This document shows, piece after piece, positions 17,539-28,148 of a stretch of DNA of 64,000 nt. Both the position numbers and the translations under genes were made by a program. Under the pieces are notes generated by a model, which was not told the origin of the DNA, did not search any database, and saw only the letters and a list, made by a program, of their open reading frames with translations. Each line of letters starts with the position of its first letter. Position 1 is the stretch's first letter. The stretch is from positions 24,645-88,644 of the forward strand of contig CAVRAZ010000010.1 of NCBI GenBank assembly GCA_963719135.1, given 5' to 3'. This DNA comes from CAVRAZ01 sp963719135 (GTDB lineage: Bacteria; Pseudomonadota; Gammaproteobacteria; DSM-19610).

Positions 17539-18129
17539 TCACTCGGATCCTGCTCCACCCTCCTGGGTAGCACCCGTCGTGTCCTGACCGCCCCGGGGGC
17601 CGCCCATCATGCCGGGACCGCCCATTCCACCGGGACCACCACCGGGGCCACCCATCATGCCAGGACCAGCCGGATAACCGCCCATCATGCGCGGATCGCG
17701 CATTCCACCGGGACCACCCTCGGGCCCGCCCATCATGCCGGGACCGCCCATCATGCCGGGACCGCCCATCATGCCAGGACCACCTTCGGGGCCGCTCATC
17801 CTGTGCAACAACATCATGTGTTCCTGCATGGTCTGCATGTGCTCCTGCATGAGCTTCTGCTGTTCCGCCGGGTCGGTCGTCGCCAGGAGTTTTTCCACCT
17901 GTTGCTGCATGGCGTTCATGTTCGCCTGCATTTGGGACTGCATCGCGTCCACTTGGGATTGGTGGCGGAGTTTTTCGTATTGCTGCTGCAGTTCGTTCAT
18001 TTTCTCCTGCATTGCGGAGAGTTGCTTGTCCGTGCTCGTCTGCGCCGGCGCGGTCGGCTCCTGCGCTGTTACGAGAGGCGCAGACAGGGCGCAGGCAATG
18101 GTCGCCGCGGCGATTATTGAGGTTTTCAT
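17539..18129 (-). CDS. Exported coiled-coil protein with Met/Gly-rich GPGMMGG repeats
   Basis: About 196 residues. A signal peptide (ends near APLVTAQ) is followed by a Gln/Met-rich coiled coil (residues 35-110, including MQSQMQANMNAMQQQVEKLL). The C-terminal tail (115-185) is a low-complexity array of GPGMMGG-type units with about ten Met-Met pairs. The ribosome site GGAGGATCTT precedes two adjacent ATGs (18132, 18129). Met-rich periplasmic tails are known to bind Cu(I) or Ag(I), so a metal-binding role is conceivable, but no known family was recognised. Confidence 0.65.
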   Translation of the reverse strand: MKTSIIAAATIACALSAPLVTAQEPTAPAQTSTDKQLSAMQEKMNELQQQYEKLRHQSQVDAMQSQMQANMNAMQQQVEKLLATTDPAEQQKLMQEHMQTMQEHMMLLHRMSGPEGGPGMMGGPGMMGGPGMMGGPEGGPGGMRDPRMMGGYPAGPGMMGGPGGGPGGMGGPGMMGGPRGGQDTTGATQEGGAGSE

Positions 18130-18313
18130 CATAAGATCCTCCGGTAATGAATATTTATATTGAGCAGGACAAGTTGCCGCTCGCTTCCTTGCACATCGTG
18201 GATAGATCGATCGCCATGATACGCAAGACTTTTTTTGCGGTTACGCCACCCCTCGGGTGCCCATCCGCGAAATCCATCTATTATTATAGGCGCAAACGTC
18301 ATAGGCGCAAACG

Positions 18314-18445
18314 CGTCCAGTCACCCTGGAACGGGTCGACTGGTTCAACCATCGCCGGCTGCTGGAACCGATTGGTCAGATACCGCCGGCGGAACGGGAA
18401 CAGGCCTATTATCGCCAATTGGAAGAGTCAGCCATGGCGGCCTGA
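18314..18445 (+). pseudogene. IS3-family transposase C-terminal fragment
   Basis: In frame from 18314 the sequence reads RPVTLERVDWFNHRRLLEPI followed by PPAEREQAYYRQLEESAMAA and a stop. This is the characteristic end of IS3-type OrfB (the rve domain tail). Nothing of the upstream transposase remains. Confidence 0.75.
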
Positions 18446-18474
18446 CTCAAACAAACCGGTCTATCGATGGTGCC

Positions 18475-18570
18475 CAGGTGATCGAGAAGATGCTTACCCA
18501 CCTCAAGGCGAAAGCGGCCGAGCCGGAAGCGTCGAGACGGGTGCCGCCCGAGCACAGCGTTTTCGACTGA
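18475..18570 (+). pseudogene. IS91-type transposase C-terminal tail
   Basis: The frame reads QVIEKMLTHLKAKAAEPEAS, then RRVPPEHSVFD and stop. This resembles the C-terminal tail of Y2-type IS91 transposases; a similar VIEKILAHL tail occurs in the IS91 fragment ending at 57153. Only about 31 codons remain, directly behind the IS3 fragment. Confidence 0.5.
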
Positions 18571-18634
18571 ACGGGGTGACCCAACGACGATCCCCCGGGG
18601 CTACGACGCGAGCGGCGCGACCGCTTTAAATACG

Positions 18635-18936
18635 CTTCAAATAGATCTGTCCCATTTGGTTGCAGAAATGATGACGACAGTGCCGCGGCGCGAGACCGGG
18701 GCGCCGTGCATGGCCAGCACCCCGCCGATGAAGGCGCCGGAAATGCCGAATGGGCTGCGGAAGGTGCGCTCCAGGTCGGGGCGCGACAGGTGCAGCTTGA
18801 TGAAGGCGAACTGCACCGCCGCGCAGGAGCTTACCGGCCCGACCAGCGCCATGTTGAGCCGAGCGGCGCCCGCCAGGCCCGAGCCGAACCGATTGACGAT
18901 CAGCACTTCAAAATAGATCTGTCCCAATTGGGTGCA
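18635..18936. repeat. Imperfect 30-bp direct repeats bracketing the permease remnant
   Basis: CTTCAAATAGATCTGTCCC begins at 18635 and CTTCAAAATAGATCTGTCCC at 18906. Similarity continues to 18664 and 18936 (both end GGNTGCA). They flank the 18663-18910 permease relic exactly, so that segment may have been delivered by recombination or transposition between these repeats. Confidence 0.6.
18663..18910 (-). pseudogene. APC-superfamily (ethanolamine-permease-like) remnant, copy 2
   Basis: The minus-strand frame reads LIVNRFGSGLAGAARLNMAL, then VGPVSSCAAVQFAFIKLHLS, then RPDLERTFRSPFGISGAFIG. It resembles the penultimate helices and loop of amino-acid/ethanolamine permeases (family wording: LNMA..GAV.SY...SF..LR...P.L.RP.RSP.G). 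No start, no catalytic core, no proper end. It supports an original link between an amine permease and the gamma-glutamylation operon downstream of 16577. Confidence 0.5.
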
Positions 18937-18965
18937 AATAAATCTGTTCCGTGTGTCCGTCCCGT

Positions 18966-19045
18966 AGTCCTTTCCAATCCAGAGATGAGCCTGAACGGAC
19001 TCTCTCACCCACTCGTTCAGGCTCATCTCTGGATTGGAAAGGACT
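18966..19045. repeat. Perfect 32-bp inverted repeat (large hairpin)
   Basis: The arm 18966-18997 (begins AGTCCTTTCCAATCC) is exactly complementary to 19014-19045, with a 16-nt loop. Outside the arms CGTGTGTC and GACACACG continue the symmetry with a bulge. There is no T-run, so it is not an ordinary terminator. It could be two abutting insertion-sequence ends or a recombination site left by an element near tRNA-Asn. Confidence 0.75.
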
Positions 19046-19228
19046 GACACACGCGCATGCGCGACATTTTTGCGCACTGCACGGTAGTGCATGCGTTTAG
19101 CGCTGCGGTCGTTGTAGGAGGGCTGCGGGAGCCTGGGGAGGGGTGAAAATACAGCTACACGTGAGCGACACGGGGAATTTGTTGGGCATAAGTTACGGTA
19201 CAAAGCCGCGCTATCTTATTGTTGTGTA

Positions 19229-19304
19229 TGGCTCCCCGGGACGGGCTCGAACCGCCGACCTAGTGATTAACAGTCACCCGCTCTACCGACTGAGCTACCG
19301 GGGA
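19229..19304 (-). tRNA. tRNA-Asn (anticodon GTT)
   Basis: The minus strand starts TCCCCGGTAGCTCAG, has the anticodon arm GTGACTGTTAATCAC with GTT, the T-arm GGCGGTTCGAGCCC, and ends CGGGGAGCCA with encoded CCA. Cloverleaf pairing is complete. Confidence 0.97.
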
Positions 19305-19372
19305 ATTGGGGGCAGGGTGGAGAGCCGGAATCATACGGAACTCGCCCGGCGGGGTCAACCGAGAAACCGGTG

Positions 19373-20560
19373 TCAGGCCAGTGCTTTGGCGAGCCGGCCC
19401 AAGGCGTTTTTCAGGTTGGCTTCGCTGGTGGCGAACGACAGCCGCAGGTAGCCCTGGGCGCCGAATGCGGAACCCGGCACCAGGGCGATGCCGGCGGTCT
19501 TCAGCAGATGCTCGGCCAGTTCAACGTCGTTGGCGACGCCCGGTATCCGCTCGATCACGCCGCTGAAATCGGGAAAGCAATAGAAGGTGCCGTCGGCGGG
19601 TTCACAGCGTACGCCGGGCAGCCGGTTGAGCGCTTCGATGACGAAATCGTGCCGGGTCTTGAACGCGGTTACCATCTTTTCGATGAACGACTGGTCGCCG
19701 TTCAGCGCGGCGCACGCGGCGGCCTGCGACGGCGAGGCCGGATTCGAGGTGCTCTGCGACTGGATCTTCTTCATGGCCTTGATCAGGCCGGCCGGTCCGC
19801 CGGCGTAGCCGATGCGCCAGCCGGTCATCGCGTAGGCCTTGGACACACCGTTCAGCACGATGGTCCGCGGCAGCAGTTCCGGGCAGGCGTCGAGGATGTT
19901 GGCAAACGGCTCGTCGGTCCAGAGGATGTGTTCATACATGTCGTCGGTCGCGATGAGCACGTGCGGGTGCCTGATCAGCACTTCGGCGAGCGCGGCCAGC
20001 TCCGCCTTCGAATAGGCGACGCCGGTGGGGTTGGACGGGCTGTTGATCACGAACAGGCGCGTCTTCGGCGTGATCGCGGCCTCGAGCTGTTCCGGCGAAA
20101 TCTTGAAGCGCCGGTCGAAGCCGGCCTTGACGATCACCGGCTCGCCGTCGGCCAGGCGCACCATGTCCGGATAGGACACCCAGTAGGGCGCCGGGATGAT
20201 GACTTCGTCGCCGGCATTGAGCAGCGCCTGGGCCAGGTTGTAAAAACTCTGCTTGCCGCCGCACGACACCAGGATCTGGTCGGGCTGGAACGAAAGGCCG
20301 TTGTCGCGTTGGAACTTGGCTATAATGGCCGCCTTGAGTTCGGCCGTGCCGTCGACTGCCGTATAGCGTGTGGCGCCGTGGCGGATGGCTTCGATGGCCG
20401 CTTCCTTGACGTGGTCGGGCGTGTCGAAGTCGGGCTCGCCGGCGCCGAGGCCGATGATGTCTTTGCCGGCCGCGCGCAGTTCCGCGGCGCGCGCGGTCAC
20501 GGCGAGGGTCGGGGACGGCTTGATCCGCTGGACCCGGTTTGAAAGGCTGATCTCGTTCAC
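19373..20560 (-). CDS. Aspartate aminotransferase (class I, PLP-dependent)
   Basis: Transfers the amino group between aspartate and 2-oxoglutarate. The 395-residue subgroup Ib protein begins MNEISLSNRVQRIKPSPTLA. PLP-binding Lys241 lies in NGVSKAYAMTGWRIGY, with substrate-binding Arg in YLRLSFATS. NSPSNPTG and ATDDMYEHI are the cofactor-contacting segments. It is divergent from uvrB with 105 bp between, and followed by tRNA-Asn on the same strand. The related subgroup in other bacteria may also use prephenate; that cannot be excluded. Confidence 0.93.
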   Translation of the reverse strand: MNEISLSNRVQRIKPSPTLAVTARAAELRAAGKDIIGLGAGEPDFDTPDHVKEAAIEAIRHGATRYTAVDGTAELKAAIIAKFQRDNGLSFQPDQILVSCGGKQSFYNLAQALLNAGDEVIIPAPYWVSYPDMVRLADGEPVIVKAGFDRRFKISPEQLEAAITPKTRLFVINSPSNPTGVAYSKAELAALAEVLIRHPHVLIATDDMYEHILWTDEPFANILDACPELLPRTIVLNGVSKAYAMTGWRIGYAGGPAGLIKAMKKIQSQSTSNPASPSQAAACAALNGDQSFIEKMVTAFKTRHDFVIEALNRLPGVRCEPADGTFYCFPDFSGVIERIPGVANDVELAEHLLKTAGIALVPGSAFGAQGYLRLSFATSEANLKNALGRLAKALA

Positions 20561-20665
20561 GCTGTTGATGTCTCTGGGTTGGTCCGGTTCGTCGGCGCAT
20601 GCTGGGCCGGGGCCGCAACGGGCAGCCCGTGATCATACTCAAACGGATGGCATTTCAGTATCCCT

Positions 20666-22684
<2,019 letters not shown>

Positions 22685-22734
22685 CGACGGCGCTTTACTC
22701 GCGACCCCGTTTTTCGGTATCTTACGCGTTCTTC

Positions 22735-22811
22735 AGGCGCGTAGCTCAGTTGGTTAGAGCACCACCTTGACATGGTGGGGGTCGTTGGTTCGAGTCCAAT
22801 CGCGCCTACCA
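22735..22811 (+). tRNA. tRNA-Val (anticodon GAC)
   Basis: Starts AGGCGCGTAGCTCAG, anticodon stem-loop CCACCTTGACATGGTGG with GAC, T-arm TTGGTTCGAGTCCAA, ends CGCGCCTACCA with encoded CCA. Its 3' half (22766-22811) is duplicated, with three mismatches, at 32201-32246, making it the probable attachment site of the island between them. Confidence 0.97.
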
Positions 22812-22827
22812 TAAAATTCAAAGAGAT

Positions 22828-22851
22828 AGCCCACCAGTGAGTGGGCTTTTT
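22828..22851 (+). terminator. Intrinsic terminator of tRNA-Val
   Basis: AGCCCAC (22828-22834) pairs with GTGGGCT (22841-22847), followed by a T-run. A related hairpin with GGCCCAC/GTGGGCC follows the tRNA-Val fragment at 32264. Confidence 0.85.
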
Positions 22852-23045
22852 CATGTGAGAAATGTCCTCAGGTGAAAATTCAGGTGAAAATTGGCGCTGG
22901 GCGATAACCATGCATCCTGATGGTGCCCATCGGTCCTGCGCCGAATAGGCCCGGAGCGGGGCCGGAACTGGGTATTGTTTCGACGCCTAACGGACCTGGA
23001 TCGTTTGCTGAGCCCGCCTGGGGCTGCCGAGGCAACGAGGCCGCC

Positions 23046-23201
23046 ATGCGCATCCTCACGCGCCGGATCGGCGAATCGATCGCTTTCAAGTTGCCCACGG
23101 GCGAGGTTGTACAGGTGGCCCTCGGGGGCGTTCAGAGCCGGCAAGTCTGGTTGGGGGCCGCGGCGGCGATCCCGCCGAACGCGCTTTCCGGCCCGTTTTG
23201 A
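23046..23201 (+). CDS. Short CsrA-like RNA-binding protein
   Basis: 51 residues starting MRILTRRIGESIAF, matching the CsrA/RsmA opening (LILTRRxGE). GEVVQVALGG and SRQVWLGAAAAI follow, corresponding to the strands before the RNA-binding C-terminus. The usual end (VHREEI with the key Arg) is replaced by PPNALSGPF. ACGAGG lies upstream as a possible ribosome site. CsrA proteins bind GGA loops in leaders and repress translation. Here the missing end suggests a divergent or dying copy. It sits at the left edge of the glycan island. Confidence 0.6.
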   Translation: MRILTRRIGESIAFKLPTGEVVQVALGGVQSRQVWLGAAAAIPPNALSGPF

Positions 23202-23314
23202 GCTAAAATATATGCGAGTGCACGGGGGAAAGCGGCTGGTCCGTAGCCGAAGCAGTGACGTCCGCACTGAATGATGGCGTGCTGCTTCCGAGAATTATAA
23301 TAACGAATGCGCCT

Positions 23315-24370
23315 ATGTCGAACGCAGGAACACCTCTGGTCAGCGTTGTAATCACCAGCTACAACTACGAGCGTTACCTGGCGGAGGCCATAGAGAGCGC
23401 GCTCAGCCAGACCTACCGCAACATCGAGGTTATCGTCGTCGACGACGGCTCCAGCGACAGTTCGCGCAACATCATTGCCGACTTCGGCGATCGCATCAAA
23501 CCCCTGTACAACGACCATCGAGGCCAATGCGCCGCCATCAACTCCGGCGTCTCAGCGAGTCGCGGCGACATCGTCATCTTTCTGGATGCCGACGACTTCC
23601 TTGTCGACGCCGCCGTGCAGCGTCACGTCGACGCCTTTCTCGACAAACCTTCGATCACCAAGAGTCAGGGTTATATGCTTTGCGTGGACGCAGGCGGACG
23701 GCGGATAGACAGAAAGATCCCATACCGTCTGTCGCCATCGGGAAACTACGCCAAGGTGGTCGTCAAACGCGGCCCCTGGGCCTGCGAGCAGGCCTGGACG
23801 TCAGGCAATGCCTGGGCGCGTGGATTTCTCGAGCAGGTGTTCCCGCTGCCGGAGCATGTGGACAACCGCGTGTTTCCGGACGGCTGTCTGAATCCCCTGG
23901 CGGCCCTCTACGGTCCGATAGCAACGCTCGACGAACCGGTGGCGTTCTACCGCATACACGGCCTCAACCACGGTCCCATCCGCACCGAGTTCACGCTGGC
24001 GTCGATGTGCATGAGGCTGACCCGGATGCACTGCAACTTCGAGTTCGTCGCCGAACGTGCGACGCGCATCGGTGTCGAGGTGCCGCTCGAATACTGGCGC
24101 AAGTGGAAAACGTCCTGGAAAAGCAATCTGTCGCTGTACGCCATCAGCCTGATGGACAAGTCGCAGGCGCCTCCGGGGTTCGGCGAAATGATCATGTCGC
24201 CCTTCAGGGCGCGCGGCAAGAGCTTTCTCAAAGCCAGTGGACTGAGCGTGGCGCTTGCCGGCGTACGCTGCCTGCCTCGCCGCTACAAGCTGCCGGTGAT
24301 ACAACGTCTGCTGGGCATTCGTAGTCCGGTGGATGGCGGCGTCACCGGCCATACCCAGGTGGGGGACTAG
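23315..24370 (+). CDS. Family 2 glycosyltransferase
   Basis: 351 residues from ATG 23315 (an upstream GTG 23255 adds 20 unlikely residues; neither has a strong ribosome site). GT-A fold signatures: SVVITSYNYERYL at the start, IVVDDGSSDSS for nucleotide-sugar binding, and the metal-binding DAD of IFLDADDF. The C-terminal third is basic with no clear membrane helix. First of four GT2 genes in the island, probably adding one sugar of the exported glycan. Confidence 0.85.
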   Translation: MSNAGTPLVSVVITSYNYERYLAEAIESALSQTYRNIEVIVVDDGSSDSSRNIIADFGDRIKPLYNDHRGQCAAINSGVSASRGDIVIFLDADDFLVDAAVQRHVDAFLDKPSITKSQGYMLCVDAGGRRIDRKIPYRLSPSGNYAKVVVKRGPWACEQAWTSGNAWARGFLEQVFPLPEHVDNRVFPDGCLNPLAALYGPIATLDEPVAFYRIHGLNHGPIRTEFTLASMCMRLTRMHCNFEFVAERATRIGVEVPLEYWRKWKTSWKSNLSLYAISLMDKSQAPPGFGEMIMSPFRARGKSFLKASGLSVALAGVRCLPRRYKLPVIQRLLGIRSPVDGGVTGHTQVGD

Positions 24371-24373
24371 TCC

Positions 24374-25510
24374 GTGGACGCCCGCAAGCCGCTCGTGTCG
24401 GTGGTCGTGCCTGCGTACAACGCGGCGGCGTTTATCGAGCGCACGCTGAACTCGGTTTGCGCTCAATCCTGGTCGGAGCTGGAAATTCTGGTGGTGGACG
24501 ACGGATCCAGCGACGACACCGCCGATATCGTCCATCGTCTCGCCGCAGGGGACGGGCGCATACGCTTGCTTCGGCAGGAGAACCAGGGGGTGTCGGCGGC
24601 ACGCAACTTAGGTATAGAGAACGCGCGCGGCGAGTACATCGCGTTGCTCGATGCCGACGACATCTGGATGCCGGAGAAGATCGACCGGCAGATGCGGGTG
24701 TTTCAGAGCGGTTCGCCGCGCATCGGGTTGGTATACACCCAGTCGGTTCGCATATTCGAGGACGGCAGGCCGCCCGTTTATTCGGGCGGCAACGAAGCGG
24801 ACGGAGAGGTCTTCTTCGCCCTCCTGCACGGAAACTTTCTACAGAACGCCAGCACGCCGTTGATTCGACGTGCCTGCTTCGACAAGGCCGGCGTCTTCAG
24901 TCTGGAGTTCCGCAAGCAGCGGGCGCAGGGCTGCGAAGACTGGGACATGTACCTGAGGATCGCCGAACACTACGAGTTCGGGCTGGTCAGGGAGCACCTG
25001 ACCGGTTACTGGCAGAGCGCCGAGAGCATGTCCACCAACTGGGACGTGATGCATCGTTCGTACCGGTTGCTCATGGACGGCGCCAGGACGCGCCATCCGG
25101 ATATCCCGGGCTACGTCTTTCGGTGGTCGCGGAGCAATTACTTCGTGTATCTTGCAAACTTGGCGTCGCGCGGCGGCGACCTGGCGTCGTCGATGCGACT
25201 GATGACGTCCGCGGTCGCGTTGGATCCTCAGATGCTGCTGAATCCGCGTCTGCAACGACTGTTCGTCAAGAATCTGCTGGGCGGCCGGCGCGGCAACGGG
25301 GCGCGCGCCGAAACGGACGCCGTGCAGCCGGCTCCGGTGCGCGGCGATGCGGATTCCGGCGGAAGGGGCGCCGGCTCCGGACGCCTGTGGGGACGCGTCA
25401 TCAACCGGCGCAGGAAACGGCTGGACCGCCTCGAGCGTAACCTGAACCGCATAGCGGACGAAACCGACGTGTCGGCGAATCGGCATGCGCATGGAGAACG
25501 AGTACAGTGA
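24374..25510 (+). CDS. Family 2 glycosyltransferase
   Basis: 378 residues from GTG 24374, three bases after the previous stop. Signatures are VSVVVPAYNAAAFIERTL, ILVVDDGSSDDT, NQGVSAARNLGI, ALLDADDIW (DAD metal site) and QGCEDWDMYLRI (acceptor/catalytic ED). The tail after residue 310 is rich in Gly, Arg and Asp and looks disordered. It overlaps the next gene by 4 bp (GTGA). Confidence 0.88.
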   Translation: MDARKPLVSVVVPAYNAAAFIERTLNSVCAQSWSELEILVVDDGSSDDTADIVHRLAAGDGRIRLLRQENQGVSAARNLGIENARGEYIALLDADDIWMPEKIDRQMRVFQSGSPRIGLVYTQSVRIFEDGRPPVYSGGNEADGEVFFALLHGNFLQNASTPLIRRACFDKAGVFSLEFRKQRAQGCEDWDMYLRIAEHYEFGLVREHLTGYWQSAESMSTNWDVMHRSYRLLMDGARTRHPDIPGYVFRWSRSNYFVYLANLASRGGDLASSMRLMTSAVALDPQMLLNPRLQRLFVKNLLGGRRGNGARAETDAVQPAPVRGDADSGGRGAGSGRLWGRVINRRRKRLDRLERNLNRIADETDVSANRHAHGERVQ

Positions 25511-26835
25511 GAAAGCCTGCCAAAGTGTTGCCGATAGACCTCGATCGGCCGATTCAGGACCTGGACGGGCTGGATGACTACCGTAGCGTGCGCGCCATCC
25601 TGCGCTGGAATACCACGCCTGTCGGCTACATCGATGTGCCTCTGGACGATGGTAGGTGCAGCGCCTCGGCACTGCGCGCGGCCGTGTTCCACGTCCACCG
25701 GAACAATCTACTGCGACACCTGGTAAGACGCGATCTGGACAGGGGGCTTCGTGTCGATGGCGGCCGGGAACCTCCGGAATCCGGTGATGAGCGAGGGCGC
25801 GCAGGCGACGACCTGCGCGTGACCGTGGCCGTTTGCACGCGTGACCGCGCGCAGCAGTTGAAGGATTGTCTCGATTCCCTGCGCGCGCTCGACTATCGGA
25901 ATCTCGAGGTGCTTGTCGTGGACAATGCGCCGTCGAACGCCGACACGCGCGAGCTGGTGCGGAAGGAGTTTCCGGAGTTTCACTATGTGCTGGAGCCGCG
26001 GCCGGGCCTGGACTGGGCGCGAAACCGCGCGATCATCGAAGCATCCGGCGATATCCTGGCCTATACCGACGACGATGTGGTGGTCGATCCGCACTGGGTC
26101 ACCGGACTGGCCGGGGTATTTCGGGACGATCCTGCCGTCATGGCGGTCACCGGACTGGTGGTTCCCTGCGAAATGGAAACCGAGGCGCAGGCGCTGTTCG
26201 AGCACTATGGCGGATTCGGGCGTGGTTTCAGGCGGATCTGGTATCGCTCGAACTTCCAGAACAAGCGGGATGCCTCCTTTCACATAGGCGCGGGGCGGTT
26301 CGGAACCGGCGCCAATATGGCTTACCGGCGGTCGGTGTTCGACCGGATCGGTCACTTCGATCCGGCACTGGACGTCGGCACGGTCACTAACGGCGGCGGC
26401 GATCTCGAAATGTTCTTCCGGGTTCTGGAAGAGGGGCATACTCTGGTGTACGAACCGGCCGCGCTCGTCTGGCACAAGCACAGACGGACTTATCAGGAGT
26501 TGCATACCCAGCTGACCAACCACGGTATCGGGCTTTACGCCTACTTCATGCGCAGCGCCATCCACTACCCCCGGCGTCGTGCCGCCATTATCCGCTTCGG
26601 TCTGTGGTGGTTCTGGCACTGGGACGTCAGGCGGCTCTTGAAAAGCTTCGTCAGCAGACCTCGCGTACCCCGCGATCTGATCGTGGCCGAACTTCGCGGT
26701 GCGCTCACCGGGCTGACCCGTTATCCCAAAGCCAGGCGACGCGCCGAGGAAATACGGGCGCAGTATCCGGACGAGCCGGGCGGGCGTGCCGATTCGTTGC
26801 CGCAGTCGGGCGCACGGGAGCAGGCATTTACGTGA
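25507..26835 (+). CDS. Family 2 glycosyltransferase with N-terminal extension
   Basis: 442 residues from GTG 25507. The GT-A domain begins only at about residue 104 (VTVAVCTRDRAQQLKDCL), with the nucleotide site VLVVDNAPSN, metal site YTDDDVVVD and later GGDLEMFFRVL. The first 100 residues form an extra domain shared in layout with the next gene (RSVRAILRWNTTPVGYIDVP here, and a similar block there). The two genes are probably an ancient duplication. Translationally coupled on both sides by 4-bp overlaps. Confidence 0.87.
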   Translation: MRKPAKVLPIDLDRPIQDLDGLDDYRSVRAILRWNTTPVGYIDVPLDDGRCSASALRAAVFHVHRNNLLRHLVRRDLDRGLRVDGGREPPESGDERGRAGDDLRVTVAVCTRDRAQQLKDCLDSLRALDYRNLEVLVVDNAPSNADTRELVRKEFPEFHYVLEPRPGLDWARNRAIIEASGDILAYTDDDVVVDPHWVTGLAGVFRDDPAVMAVTGLVVPCEMETEAQALFEHYGGFGRGFRRIWYRSNFQNKRDASFHIGAGRFGTGANMAYRRSVFDRIGHFDPALDVGTVTNGGGDLEMFFRVLEEGHTLVYEPAALVWHKHRRTYQELHTQLTNHGIGLYAYFMRSAIHYPRRRAAIIRFGLWWFWHWDVRRLLKSFVSRPRVPRDLIVAELRGALTGLTRYPKARRRAEEIRAQYPDEPGGRADSLPQSGAREQAFT

Positions 26836-28148
26836 AATCCATGCCGCACAATTTACCCATGGCGGTCAGGAGCGTCGATATTTCGCGCGAACTCACCGCC
26901 ATCGACGACATCGCGAACTACCAGAGCTGCCGGCTGTACGTGTTCCACAGCGATCGCCTGTTGGGACCGGTGGACATCGTCAACGCGAACCTGCCGTTGT
27001 CGCCGGCCCGCGTGCGGGACGCGATAGCCGATCAACTGCATCATCAGATCGCGGCTCTTCTTTTCGAAGATCACGCCCGCGAGCCGGAACTGTCGTTGCT
27101 GGAACGGCGGTTGGGTGCGAAGGTGGGAATTTACGCAGCGGGTTCGCCGGCGTCCGTCAGTGTGTCGATTGCGTTGGCGACCTACGATCGACCCGAGCAG
27201 CTCCGCGAATGCCTGCAGGCACTGTCCCGGCAGGAAACGCCTGGCCGCCTGGAAGTCATTGTCATCGACAATCACCCGGCTTCCGGCAAGACGCCGCCGA
27301 TCGTCGCGGAGTTCCCCGGCGTGGTGCTCGTTTCCGAGGCGCGCCAGGGGCTGGCATATGCAAGAAACGCGGGTTTCGTCCGTGCCACGGGCGATATCGT
27401 CATCGCAACCGATGACGACGTGATCATGCCGGCGGACTGGGTGGAGAAAATGATCGCGCCGTTCGAGCGCACCAACGTCGGTATCGTGACCGGCAATGTC
27501 CTGCCCAGGGAACTGGAAACGCAATACCAGTATCTGTTCGAGGCGTACGGCGGCCTCGGCCGCGGCTTTCGGCCGGCCGAGTACGGGCCGTCCTGGTTCA
27601 GGGCCTCGCGGCGGCGCGCGGCGCCGACCTGGCAGCTCGGCGCGACCGCAAACGCGGCATTTCGCGCCAACGTCTTCCGCAATCCTGCGATCGGTCTGAT
27701 GGATGAGGCGCTGGGCCCGGGAATGCCGAGCGGTGTCGGCGAGGATACCTATCTCTTCTACCGGATCATCAAGGCGGGTTACAGCCTGGTATACCAGCCG
27801 GACGCGTACGTATGGCATACCCACAGGCGCGACAGAAAGTCGCTGCGTAAACAGATTTACAATTACAGCAAGGGCCACGTCGCCTATCATCTGACCACGC
27901 TGCTGCGCGACGGCGACCGCCGGGCGCTGTTTCGTCTGTTCCTCGAGCTTCCGCGAACCTATATGAGACGCATCTATCGGCGTTTGCGCGGCCGCAGCGA
28001 CTATCCGATCTCGCTGATATTGCTGGAGATAGGCGGCAACCTGGCCGGCCCCTGGGCGCTCTGGAAGTCGCGTCAACGGGTGCAGCGCGAGGGCCGCAGC
28101 GCATTTCCCGAGCCCGGTGACGTTTCGACCACGCAGACCAGCCATTGA
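26832..28148 (+). CDS. Family 2 glycosyltransferase, paralogue of the preceding gene
   Basis: 438 residues from GTG 26832, overlapping the previous stop; ATG 26841 is in frame three codons later. An N-terminal extension (CRLYVFHSDRLLGPVDIVNA) precedes the GT-A domain starting near residue 108 (VSVSIALATYDRPEQLRECL). The nucleotide site is VIVIDNHPASG, the metal site IATDDDVIMP, and the later acidic site GVGEDTYLFYRI. Overlap with the permease gene is 4 bp (TTGA). Confidence 0.87.
   Translation: MKSMPHNLPMAVRSVDISRELTAIDDIANYQSCRLYVFHSDRLLGPVDIVNANLPLSPARVRDAIADQLHHQIAALLFEDHAREPELSLLERRLGAKVGIYAAGSPASVSVSIALATYDRPEQLRECLQALSRQETPGRLEVIVIDNHPASGKTPPIVAEFPGVVLVSEARQGLAYARNAGFVRATGDIVIATDDDVIMPADWVEKMIAPFERTNVGIVTGNVLPRELETQYQYLFEAYGGLGRGFRPAEYGPSWFRASRRRAAPTWQLGATANAAFRANVFRNPAIGLMDEALGPGMPSGVGEDTYLFYRIIKAGYSLVYQPDAYVWHTHRRDRKSLRKQIYNYSKGHVAYHLTTLLRDGDRRALFRLFLELPRTYMRRIYRRLRGRSDYPISLILLEIGGNLAGPWALWKSRQRVQREGRSAFPEPGDVSTTQTSH

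Noticed and set aside
17590..17790. Regular short repeats resembling a CRISPR array
   Set aside because: They encode the in-frame GPGMMGG tail of an exported protein; unit length is about 21 bp with no unique spacers.
22852..22980. Integrase at the tRNA-Val island edge
   Set aside because: No recombinase sequence in any frame between tRNA-Val and the CsrA-like gene.
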